Assembly (NCBI GenBank): GCA_030623035.1
Contig: JAUXFK010000074.1
Location: 1 to 11,411, forward strand
Origin: Deltaproteobacteria bacterium
GTDB lineage: Bacteria > Desulfobacterota > UBA8473
Length of the DNA stretch: 11,411 nucleotides
Direction: 5' to 3'
Positions 1 through 7,373 of this stretch are shown here, one piece after another. The translations under genes and the position numbers were made by a program. The notes under the pieces are model-generated. The model ran no database searches. It saw nothing but the letters and a program-made list of their open reading frames with translations, and had not been told where the DNA came from. Position 1 is the stretch's first letter, and each line of letters begins with the position of its first letter.

Positions 1-2322
1 GGAAAGTACAAAAAACTAAATGAAAGGTTTAATGATATACAGCAGAGCATCGAGCAGTTGCTTACCCAAAAAAGGTCGATAAAAGATGAACGGCTGATTA
101 TTCCCTTGAATGCAATCGATAAAGAGATGGCCGATCTTGTGGGAAGTAAGATGGCGAACCTTGGCGAGATTAAAAACAGGTTGTGTTTAAAGATGCCGGC
201 CGGTTTTGCGATAACATCGTATGCTTATGGAAGGTTCATCGAACATAACGACTTGCAGGTTGAGATAAACAGACGTTTTCAGTCAGCCGATGTAGACCAT
301 ATGGAAAGGCTTTACACTCTGAGTTCTGAGATTCAGCAGCATATTATAAGATCCACAGTGCCGGGAGACCTTGCAGACGCCATCATGGAGGCATGGAAGC
401 AAATTGAGGAGGAGACGGGAGGTGACATAACAGTGGCTTTGCGAAGTAGCGCCGTTGGTGAAGACGAGGCAGGGAGTACCTTTGCAGGCCAGTATCGCTC
501 TGTATTGAACGTAAGCAAAGAAAATATTAATCACGCCTATAAGGAGGTTATTGCGAGTAAATACAGCCTTCAGGCGATAACGTACAGATTGAACAAGGGG
601 TTCAAGGATGAAGATATTCCCATGTGTGTGGGATGCCTGGCTATGGTCGATGCTGTTGCGGGTGGCGTTACCTATTCATGTAATCCCTTTGATATGAGTG
701 ATGATTCGATCTTTATAAATGCTGCGTGGGGGTTACCAAAGTCGGTAGTTGACGGGAGCGACGCGTGTGACCTTTTTGTTATATCAAGGGAAGAGCCTAT
801 GGCGGTCATTCAACAGGATATAAGAGTCAAGGAAAGAAAATTTGTTTGTTTTTCCCATGAAGGGGTCTGCCGTATGGACCTGACCGGGAGTGCGAGGGAT
901 CTACCAGCTATAGATCGAGGCCAGATATACGCTCTGGCGGAACTTGCAGTTAAAATCGAAGATTTGTATGCATTCCCCCAGGATATTGAATGGGCCATCG
1001 ATAGCGATGGTACGATTTATATCCTGCAATGTCGTCCGTTGCAACAGACAGAGATGGGGAAAAAAGATTATAGAGATAATTTAGAGTCTGATAAAGAAAC
1101 TATTATCGCAAGGGGAGGGGTAACAGCAAGTCCAGGTTCAGCCTGTGGAACTGTGTACCTGGTAAACAGAGACATAGATGTCCTTCAGTTTCCGAAAGGA
1201 GCAGTACTTGTCACCCGGCAGGCGCTTCCCAGATGGGCCTCCCTCTTAAATCGTGCCGCTGCTGTGATTACTGAACAGGGAAGTTTTGCAGGGCATCTTG
1301 CAAATGTTGCCAGGGAGTTTGGAACCCCCGCGCTGTTCGGGGTTGATGCTGCTATGGAAAAGATGCAAAACGGCGATCTGGTAACGGTTGATGCAAACAG
1401 CCTTGTGATCTATAAGGGCAAGATCGACTATCTGCTGACCAGTTCGGCTTCAAAGAAGACACTCATGGAGGGGAGCCCTGTTTATGACACCCTGAAACAG
1501 GTTGGCAGACTTATCACCCCTTTGAGCCTTTTAGATCCGGACTCTTTAGACTTTACCCCTAAAAACTGTAAGACCTTCCATGATATTACCCGTTTTGTCC
1601 ATGAAAAAGCGGTACAGGAGATGTTTACTTTCGGCAGGGAACACAATTTTTCGGAAAGATCCAGCAAACAACTTTACTATAAAGTGCCGATGCAGTGGTG
1701 GATATTGAATCTTGATGACGGATTCAAAAAAGAGGTGAGGGGAAAGTATGTCAAACTGGAAAACATTGTCTCCGCTTCCATGCTGGCCTTCTGGAAAGGG
1801 TTTACCGCAATCCCCTGGGATGGACCACCGGCAATCGATGGAAAGGGGTTGATGTCAGTCATGTTCCAGTCAACTGTAAACAGGTCATTAGCCCCCGGTG
1901 CACGTTCGCAGTTTGCGGACAGGAACTATTTCATGATATCGAAAAATTATTGCAGTCTGACTTCAAGACTCGGGTATCACTTTTCTATCCTGGAGGCCCT
2001 TGTAAGTGACAGGCCAAGTGAAAATTACATTAGTTTTCAGTTCAAAGGCGGTGCAGCGGATTATCACAGGAAACTTAAAAGAGTTATGCTTATAAAGGAC
2101 ATTTTAGAAGAGCATGATTTTAGAGTAGAGGTAAATGAAGATAACCTGATAGCTCGGTTAGAGGGTAATGAGAAGGATTATATGTATAAACATCTTGAAA
2201 TCCTGGGTTACTTAACCCTTCACACCAGACAGATCGATATGATCATGTCTAACAATGCTACAGTCAACCATTATAGATCGAAGATTGATAGAGACATTCA
2301 GAGTATAATTTACCCTGAATGA
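1..2322 (+). CDS. PEP synthase-like phosphotransferase (ATP-grasp plus phosphohistidine domain), 5'-truncated by window edge
   Basis: This is a homologue of the front half of PEP synthase/pyruvate phosphate dikinase. Such enzymes use ATP to phosphorylate a mobile histidine domain, which passes the phosphate to an acceptor. The frame is open from base 1, so the TTG at 58 is probably an internal codon and the real start lies upstream; 773 codons are visible. Counting from base 1, the PPDK_N/ATP-grasp domain runs from about residue 45 to 350: GSKMANLGE near 48, RSSAVGEDEAGSTFAGQ near 148 and DIEWA...ILQCRP near 328-346. The swivel domain (about 370-480) has GSFAGHLANVARE with the expected catalytic His at about 432. 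The last 290 or so residues show no PEP-utilizer TIM barrel and are of unknown function. Acceptor and product are therefore not certain. It converges on the two-component/transporter run across a 99-base gap. I recall similar proteins in Desulfobacterota carrying an N-terminal helical region of about 100 residues; that is memory, not a search. Confidence 0.85.
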   Translation, partial: GKYKKLNERFNDIQQSIEQLLTQKRSIKDERLIIPLNAIDKEMADLVGSKMANLGEIKNRLCLKMPAGFAITSYAYGRFIEHNDLQVEINRRFQSADVDHMERLYTLSSEIQQHIIRSTVPGDLADAIMEAWKQIEEETGGDITVALRSSAVGEDEAGSTFAGQYRSVLNVSKENINHAYKEVIASKYSLQAITYRLNKGFKDEDIPMCVGCLAMVDAVAGGVTYSCNPFDMSDDSIFINAAWGLPKSVVDGSDACDLFVISREEPMAVIQQDIRVKERKFVCFSHEGVCRMDLTGSARDLPAIDRGQIYALAELAVKIEDLYAFPQDIEWAIDSDGTIYILQCRPLQQTEMGKKDYRDNLESDKETIIARGGVTASPGSACGTVYLVNRDIDVLQFPKGAVLVTRQALPRWASLLNRAAAVITEQGSFAGHLANVAREFGTPALFGVDAAMEKMQNGDLVTVDANSLVIYKGKIDYLLTSSASKKTLMEGSPVYDTLKQVGRLITPLSLLDPDSLDFTPKNCKTFHDITRFVHEKAVQEMFTFGREHNFSERSSKQLYYKVPMQWWILNLDDGFKKEVRGKYVKLENIVSASMLAFWKGFTAIPWDGPPAIDGKGLMSVMFQSTVNRSLAPGARSQFADRNYFMISKNYCSLTSRLGYHFSILEALVSDRPSENYISFQFKGGAADYHRKLKRVMLIKDILEEHDFRVEVNEDNLIARLEGNEKDYMYKHLEILGYLTLHTRQIDMIMSNNATVNHYRSKIDRDIQSIIYPE

Positions 2323-2421
2323 TCGGATAATCCGGGTCTTCTATTCATTATTAAACTAAAAACAAAGAGTGACAAATACGCATTGCATCATCGTTGAAAG
2401 AAAAGAAAACATCTGCTATTG

Positions 2422-2832
2422 TCAATCTGAAGAAGACTTTTTAAGATATGCATCCTTAACCTTAGCCAATAACTCATCTAGATCGCACGGTTTTGTAAGA
2501 TAATCATAAGCCCCCAGACTTAAACCTTCAGTAGCGGCTTTTTGCGAACCATGGCCGGTGAGCATGATTACCTCCATAGGCGGATAGAGTCTTTTGAAAA
2601 TTTTGAGTGCCTCCAGGCCATCCATGTCCTCCATCTTCAAGTCCACAATGGCTACATCAAAGTCTTTTTTCCTGAGGGCCTGAATAGCGTCTGAGGCTTT
2701 CAGAAAAGGGGTTACACAGATATTCCGCCTTGACAACCTCTTAGACAGGACATTGACATAGCCCTCTTCATCATCCACTAAAAGGACATTGATACGTCCC
2801 TTTTGATCTCTTTCTGTTTTTGTCATTTTCAT
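2422..2832 (-). CDS. Single-domain response regulator (CheY-like receiver), second of a pair
   Basis: A stand-alone receiver domain of 136 residues. It accepts a phosphoryl group from a histidine kinase, most simply the one encoded two genes upstream. The visible receiver residues are the acidic pocket D20-D21, the phospho-acceptor D64 (in IVDLKM), the switch Thr T92 and the conserved K114 (in LTKPCD). The protein ends about 20 residues after the Lys, so there is no DNA-binding or enzymatic output domain; it must act by contact or as a relay step. It starts 6 bases after the stop of the first regulator, which suggests translational coupling. A second in-frame ATG at 2826 has a better-spaced weak GTGAG ribosome site, so the start may be two codons later. 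It closely resembles its neighbour (shared EVIMLT, LGA-DYL and KPC), as expected of a tandem duplication. Confidence 0.92.
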   Translation of the reverse strand: MKMTKTERDQKGRINVLLVDDEEGYVNVLSKRLSRRNICVTPFLKASDAIQALRKKDFDVAIVDLKMEDMDGLEALKIFKRLYPPMEVIMLTGHGSQKAATEGLSLGAYDYLTKPCDLDELLAKVKDAYLKKSSSD

Positions 2833-2838
2833 GACTCA

Positions 2839-3270
2839 CTAGTCAAATTTTGATGAGAGTTCCTTTACCTTTGCCTCTCTAATCTTTTCTTCATGCTTGC
2901 TCTTTTTATCCTTTGCCTCTTCAATCTTGGACAACAGTTGTTCCATCTCACATGGTTTCATCAGATAGTCAAACGCACCCAGTCTCATTCCATCAATGGC
3001 CGATTCAACAGTGGCATGGGCTGTAAGCATGATAACCTCAACAAGAGGGTATCTGGATTTTATTTCTTTTAATGCTTCTATACCATCCATACCCGGCATC
3101 TTCACATCGAGGATAACAACATCGATCATTCTGTTTGACTCGAGTTTGTTCAGTGCCTCATGACCGCTGAAAACACCAATTACATTTAGTCCTTTTTTAG
3201 AGAGCCGTTTAGTCATCGTTTCCACAAAGGGTTTTTCATCATCAACTAACATCACATTTGCCATCATCAT
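2839..3270 (-). CDS. Single-domain response regulator (CheY-like receiver), first of a pair
   Basis: A stand-alone receiver of 143 residues. Counting from the chosen start, the key residues are D10-D11, phospho-acceptor D55 (in VILDVKMPGMDG), T83 and K105 (in LMKPCE). After the receiver comes a highly charged Lys/Glu-rich tail of about 30 residues with no recognisable output domain. The open frame extends to an ATG at 3312, but the strong Shine-Dalgarno AGGGAGG at 3279-3285 sits 8 bases before the ATG at 3268-3270, so I place the start there (MMMANVMLVDDE). It lies 54 bases after the histidine kinase stop and 6 bases before the next regulator, so all three are probably on one transcript and form one signalling pathway. 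The target is unknown. Confidence 0.92.
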   Translation of the reverse strand: MMMANVMLVDDEKPFVETMTKRLSKKGLNVIGVFSGHEALNKLESNRMIDVVILDVKMPGMDGIEALKEIKSRYPLVEVIMLTAHATVESAIDGMRLGAFDYLMKPCEMEQLLSKIEEAKDKKSKHEEKIREAKVKELSSKFD

Positions 3271-3278
3271 TGGATAGA

Positions 3279-3285
3279 CCTCCCT
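3279..3285 (-). promoter_or_regulatory. Ribosome binding site that fixes the start of the first response regulator
   Basis: On the minus strand the sequence AGGGAGG lies 8 bases before a run of three ATG codons (3262-3270). This is the best Shine-Dalgarno match among the genes here. It lies inside the longer open frame, and so argues against a start at 3312. Confidence 0.75.
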
Positions 3286-3324
3286 TTTCATGATCGATTG
3301 TATATAACGCAACCTTTTTTTCTT

Positions 3325-5022
3325 TTATGCCTTTTTCTCTAAAGGATGGATAGGGAAACGAACAATAAAAGATGTGCCCTTTCCCGGTGCACTCTTGACA
3401 GTGATCGTTCCTCCTATTTTTTCAATGATTCCATAACAGATGGACAGGCCAAGTCCTGTTCCTTTCCCTACAGGCTTCGTAGTAAAGAATGGATCAAATA
3501 TCCTCTGAAGATGAGCTTCAGGAATTCCACATCCTGAATCAGAGACATCGATCACAGCATTACCATTATCCATATGGGTACTCAACTTAATCGTTCCACC
3601 ATCCTTACCAACCGCATCGATTGCATTGTTGATAAGGTTCAAAAGAACTTGCTGAATCTCTGACGGTGATGCTGTTATAAGAGGAATATTTCGATCAAGT
3701 TCAGTTTCTATCTTTACATTACTGTATCTTGCCGTTCTTTCCGAAAGCCCTACCACATCTTCAATCAACTCGTTCAATTGGAGATCTGTTAATTGTGAGT
3801 GCGTTTTTCGAGCAAAGCTTAATAGTTTATGGGTAATCTGCTTGCACCTTATTCCCTGTGCCTTTATCTGGGCTAAGGCTCGTTGAAATTCTTTAAGATT
3901 GTCAATATCTTGAAACTCCTCTTCTTCAAGCAGGTCTCCAATCCAACCAGCCTCTTCCACCATGATGGCTACAGGGTTGTTAACCTCATGGGCTATACCT
4001 GCTGCAAGTTCTCCTATGGATGCAAGCTTCCCGGCCTCAATAACCTGCTCACCCATCTTGATCCTTTCCTCATCAGTCATCTTCATGCGGCCTACCATGG
4101 CTCTGGCCAGGAAAAAGCTAACTACCAGGACTGATAAAAAGCTGATAAAGGCTATAGAAATAACCAACTGTCTGACGTGATAGAGGGATGAAAATGCATC
4201 AGAGGAGTCCTGCTGGCATATCAGTATCCATTCCCCATTCTTGAGGGCTGAGATAGCATAGACAACCTTGTTGCCAAAATCCTGCTTCCTCTCGACAATC
4301 GAGACCCCTGCCTTTTCTGTCCCTTCTTTCGGATAGAAATCGGCAAGGGAAAACCTCCCGCCCTTCTCAAATCGTGGCTTTGTCTGAAACTCTCCATTCC
4401 GGTTCAAGATAAAGGCGTGGCCTGTTTTGCCTATAGTTATATTCTCAACCAGCGAGGTGAATCTTTCGATATCTATGGTAGACCTTATAATCCATATATT
4501 CCCTTGGGGATCTTTCTTCTTTAATGCAATGATGAAATGAGGCAATCCGCGGAGCCCGAGGAAGACGTCACTGACAAAATAATTCTCCCCCATTGCTCTT
4601 TTAAACCAATCCGCATCAGAATACCTGGCATCTTCAAGTCTGAAAGGCCCGGCATAGGCTCGCTGATAACCGGAACTATCTACGATACCCAAATCGACAA
4701 AATCCTCATACCTTTCTCTCAATATATTCAGTTTTTTCCGCAAAAAGGAGTCATCCAGAAGTTGTTTGGCGGTGAAAGTGTCTGCCATGGTTTGAATATT
4801 GGCTAGTTTTTCATCCAAAAAAGTATTTATATGAACCTTATGCTCGGTTACAATGACTTCCAGATAAGCCATAACATTGGCCTTTAAGGACCGGCTGTAG
4901 TAATAGAGAGTTACACCGCCTATCAAAATAAAGGGTATGATTGAGATCGTAATCATCAGTATTACGATATTTCTCGTCAAAGAGCGGTAGTAATAACGAT
5001 TCTTATCAGGGTCAACATTCAT
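3325..5022 (-). CDS. Membrane dCache sensor histidine kinase
   Basis: A 565-residue two-component sensor kinase. Segment one (about 18-42) and segment two (about 285-307) are hydrophobic membrane spans. They flank a periplasmic region of about 240 residues with dCache-like features: VDLGIVDSSGYQRAYAGP near 110-126, YSDADWF near 134-140 and VSDVFLGLRGLPHF near 150-163. Such domains usually bind small ligands. The kinase core follows: HisKA with phospho-acceptor H345 (GIAHEVNNP), N box near N465-N466, G1 DSGCGIP 495-501, F box FDPFFTTKP 509-517 and G2 GKGTGLGLS 519-527. All of these are intact. Only about 37 residues separate the second span from the HisKA His, and no HAMP domain is visible. 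It sits between the transporter (75 bases upstream) and two receiver-only regulators (54 bases downstream), so it plausibly senses the transported compound or a related one. The start codon has only a weakly placed ribosome site (GGGG about 11 bases upstream), but no better start exists in frame. Confidence 0.93.
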   Translation of the reverse strand: MNVDPDKNRYYYRSLTRNIVILMITISIIPFILIGGVTLYYYSRSLKANVMAYLEVIVTEHKVHINTFLDEKLANIQTMADTFTAKQLLDDSFLRKKLNILRERYEDFVDLGIVDSSGYQRAYAGPFRLEDARYSDADWFKRAMGENYFVSDVFLGLRGLPHFIIALKKKDPQGNIWIIRSTIDIERFTSLVENITIGKTGHAFILNRNGEFQTKPRFEKGGRFSLADFYPKEGTEKAGVSIVERKQDFGNKVVYAISALKNGEWILICQQDSSDAFSSLYHVRQLVISIAFISFLSVLVVSFFLARAMVGRMKMTDEERIKMGEQVIEAGKLASIGELAAGIAHEVNNPVAIMVEEAGWIGDLLEEEEFQDIDNLKEFQRALAQIKAQGIRCKQITHKLLSFARKTHSQLTDLQLNELIEDVVGLSERTARYSNVKIETELDRNIPLITASPSEIQQVLLNLINNAIDAVGKDGGTIKLSTHMDNGNAVIDVSDSGCGIPEAHLQRIFDPFFTTKPVGKGTGLGLSICYGIIEKIGGTITVKSAPGKGTSFIVRFPIHPLEKKA

Positions 5023-5097
5023 CTTTTCAGTGTCCCCATCGGCGAAGTTCTTAGATGTTTTACCAGGCTTTTCTTTTATGATTTGATAATTAGTGTC

Positions 5098-6702
5098 TTA
5101 ATTTGAACTGGCTGCAAGTACAGCTTTTGCTGTCTCGGTGATACCTTCCGGAAACCCCACTAAGTTAAACACAATAGCAAAGCCCAGCACCCATGTAATG
5201 ACCAGCGAGATAAGCCACAGGGCAAATCCGTATTTGACAAAATCAAATGGACTGATTATTCTCTGGCCCGTATCAGGATAGACACCGAGTCCATAAACTA
5301 TGGCATTGTTGGGTGTGCCTACGATCAAGAAATGGGCAAAGGATGTAGAAAAAGCAGTAGCCAGGCCGACTGCCCATGGCTCGCCGGCTACACCGGTCAT
5401 AATGCCCATTGGAATTGCTATAGGCCCAAGTAACGCGGTAGTCCCTGCATCCGACATAAAGTTTGTTATCAGACCAGAGAAAAAACTCATTCCTACCCAC
5501 AACCCCAGGCCGCTTCCAAGGCCGAATCTCGTCAGGTTCTCTAAAAATATCTGAGCCAACCACAGGGCTGCGCCTGACTCCTTTAAAAGGGAACCCAGGG
5601 TCAGTGCTCCACAGTACATAAACCATGCATCCCAGGATATTCCCTCCAGTATCTTTCTCCAATCAGTGATCCTGAAAAGGACGGGAATAAACAAGGCCAA
5701 TAACGCCGGCCCACCTAAACCAAGCCCATGCCCCCCAAATATCCATAAGACAAGTATCAAAAGCATCATGCCGAGGGCTACCTTCTGGGCATAGCTCATA
5801 GGTCCCATCTTGCGAGTCTCTTCTTTGATAGCGACAAGGCCAGGGGTCAGGTCCCTGGTTTTAACCTTTCTGAAGATCATTATCATGTACAGCGCCACAG
5901 CCAGCCCAAGTACAGGGGAAAGAGGAAGGCCATACATCATCCACCTGCCAAAACTCATTGGAACATTGTAGTCTGACCAGAACCCCATCATTATCACATT
6001 ACGACCTCCGGCTGCCGGTGAACCAACACCACCTACATTGAGGGCAAAACAGAGGGAAAGGAGGAGAAGTTTGGCAAGCTCCGGGTCGTGTTCAATCTTC
6101 CCGTTTCGACTGTTGGCAGCCACAGCTCCCATATAGACCGCCGCCATAACAGGAGCCATAAACGCAGCCATAGCATGGGCAGAGATGAAAGCCCCGATTA
6201 CGGACATTGACACGCATAGAACCACAATAGGCAGAACAAATCCCTTGGTCCATCCCAGAATCCATGTGGCCAGCCTTTTATGTAACCCAACATCAATTAC
6301 AGTGACACCCATGGCGAGTACTCCCAATAAAAAAAGAGGGGCATCACCTGAAAATGTCTTTCCTATATCTTTGGCAGGCAATAGCTTGAAAAAATATGCG
6401 AATATTGGCATGAGTATCCCCACAAGACCTATGGGGAGCGCCTCGGTAGCAAAATAGATTATGGCCATTGGGATCATAGCTAAAACCAGCTTCATCTTCC
6501 ACGCTGCGGTTGCCATGTCGCTGGCTACATGCCATTCGATCATCTTTTGCCCAAATCCCTGTTTTTCGACCAGCTCTATCATGCTTTGAGGCGTAGGAAC
6601 TAGAAAAGCGATAATAGAAAAGATAGCACCTCCTAGGATTATCCATAAAAGTTTGTTTGCCAGTATTCCATTTCCATTAACATCATGATCCATATGCTCC
6701 AT
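5098..6702 (-). CDS. DASS/SLC13-family anion transporter
   Basis: A polytopic inner-membrane permease of 534 residues, within the usual size range of the divalent anion:Na+ symporter family. These carriers import dicarboxylates, citrate, sulfate or similar anions with sodium. Family landmarks are ATEALPIGLVGILMPI (85-100), the paired internal-repeat hairpin regions at 170-190 and 411-433, the GG-rich segment NVGGVGSPAAGGRN (222-235) and AHFLIVGTPNNAIVYG (456-471) near the end, followed by a final membrane span. The two short SNT signatures expected at the hairpin tips read SAH (174-176) and SDA (417-419), so substrate and ion coupling cannot be assumed from the family. The first 15 or so residues form a polar cytoplasmic lead. 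The ATG at 6702 follows an AAGGGAG ribosome site at 6710-6716, 7 bases away. The CBS gene ends only 15 bases upstream and the sensor kinase follows, so import, nucleotide sensing and signalling appear linked. Confidence 0.9.
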   Translation of the reverse strand: MEHMDHDVNGNGILANKLLWIILGGAIFSIIAFLVPTPQSMIELVEKQGFGQKMIEWHVASDMATAAWKMKLVLAMIPMAIIYFATEALPIGLVGILMPIFAYFFKLLPAKDIGKTFSGDAPLFLLGVLAMGVTVIDVGLHKRLATWILGWTKGFVLPIVVLCVSMSVIGAFISAHAMAAFMAPVMAAVYMGAVAANSRNGKIEHDPELAKLLLLSLCFALNVGGVGSPAAGGRNVIMMGFWSDYNVPMSFGRWMMYGLPLSPVLGLAVALYMIMIFRKVKTRDLTPGLVAIKEETRKMGPMSYAQKVALGMMLLILVLWIFGGHGLGLGGPALLALFIPVLFRITDWRKILEGISWDAWFMYCGALTLGSLLKESGAALWLAQIFLENLTRFGLGSGLGLWVGMSFFSGLITNFMSDAGTTALLGPIAIPMGIMTGVAGEPWAVGLATAFSTSFAHFLIVGTPNNAIVYGLGVYPDTGQRIISPFDFVKYGFALWLISLVITWVLGFAIVFNLVGFPEGITETAKAVLAASSN

Positions 6703-6717
6703 AAAAATTCTCCCTTC

Positions 6718-7272
6718 CTAAATCCTGCAAGACTTAATCCTTTCACAAACCAGTTTGAATACGTCCACCAGACGTAATATGCCGACAATCGCACCTTCTC
6801 TCGTTACAAGAAGGGATTGATGATGACCGATAATTAGGATATGCAATGCCTCGCCAAGGGTTGCATCCTCATCAATCATTTCACCTTCCGTAGGTCTATA
6901 CATCACTTCTTTAACCTTTTTGTTGGCAATTCTATTGCATATATCATCGAGGTTATCCTGCCATAAGCTGCGTTTCTCCATCATCGATCTGATGAATTCA
7001 GTGCTGAGACCTGAAAGGGAAATAGATCTGATGTCTCCAAAGGCTTCATATTTGGGTTCAAGGCCTTTTATCACATCCCACTGGCTCAATTTTCCCACGA
7101 TTCTCTTGTTATCATCGTATACAAGAATGGCACGATGGGTATAATGGGATGAATCAAACCCCTGTTGTGCCTTTTCTAAAGCCTCAATAGCCTCGATGAG
7201 GGAAGATTTTTCATTCACGGTTGCATACTCTTCTAAATGTACCAATAGATCTTTCACCTTTATCTGCTTCAT
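6718..7272 (-). CDS. CBS-domain pair protein
   Basis: A soluble protein of 184 residues made of two CBS motifs. CBS1 covers about residues 3-72 (ending GKLSQWDVIKGL) and CBS2 about 117-178 (VKEVM...HQSLLVTREGAIVGILRLVDVF), joined by a linker of about 45 residues. Paired CBS motifs normally form one Bateman module that binds AMP, ATP or related adenosine ligands and regulates a partner. No catalytic domain is attached. Its stop lies 15 bases before the transporter start, so control of transporter activity by cell energy state is a reasonable inference, not shown by the sequence. The ATG at 7272 has a GGGGGA ribosome site 8 bases upstream. It is the first gene of the run and has its own promoter. 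Confidence 0.88.
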   Translation of the reverse strand: MKQIKVKDLLVHLEEYATVNEKSSLIEAIEALEKAQQGFDSSHYTHRAILVYDDNKRIVGKLSQWDVIKGLEPKYEAFGDIRSISLSGLSTEFIRSMMEKRSLWQDNLDDICNRIANKKVKEVMYRPTEGEMIDEDATLGEALHILIIGHHQSLLVTREGAIVGILRLVDVFKLVCERIKSCRI

Positions 7273-7326
7273 TGTATTTTTCCCCCGAGTTGAAAATTAA
7301 CTGGTTTCAATCCTTTAATGGAAATA

Positions 7327-7354
7327 AATATAGCAAAATATACAAAAATGACAA
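7327..7354 (-). promoter_or_regulatory. Sigma70-type promoter of the CBS-transporter-kinase-regulator run
   Basis: On the minus strand, TTGTCA (7349-7354) is followed by a 16-base spacer and TATATT (7327-7332). This predicts a transcript start near 7320 and a leader of roughly 48 bases before the CBS gene. The T-rich complement of an A7 run lies directly upstream of the -35 box and may act as an UP-like element. The gap between the CBS gene and the upstream Mut7-C gene is 101 bases, enough for an independent promoter. Confidence 0.6.
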
Positions 7355-7355
7355 G

Positions 7356-7370
7356 AAAAAAAGGGGGGGG
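7356..7370. repeat. Homopolymer tract A7G8 beside the promoter
   Basis: Seven A residues (7356-7362) run straight into eight G residues (7363-7370). The tract lies between the stop codon of the Mut7-C gene and the -35 box of the CBS-run promoter. Runs of G this long are prone to slippage. It is outside any coding frame I accept. Confidence 0.85.
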
Positions 7371-7373
7371 TGG

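Noticed and set aside
58..60. TTG start codon for the PEP-like enzyme
   Set aside because: The frame is open back to base 1 with plausible coding sequence (helical, charged residues), so the TTG is most likely an internal Leu codon of a gene beginning outside the window.
2323..2421. Intrinsic terminator between the convergent genes
   Set aside because: CGGATAATCCG (just after the PEP-like gene) makes only a 4-5 base-pair stem with a 3-base loop and is not followed by a proper T run. Nothing better is seen on the minus strand.
5273..5662. Second minus-strand frame of 129 codons inside the transporter
   Set aside because: It is an out-of-frame shadow of the transporter gene, whose own frame carries all the family motifs.
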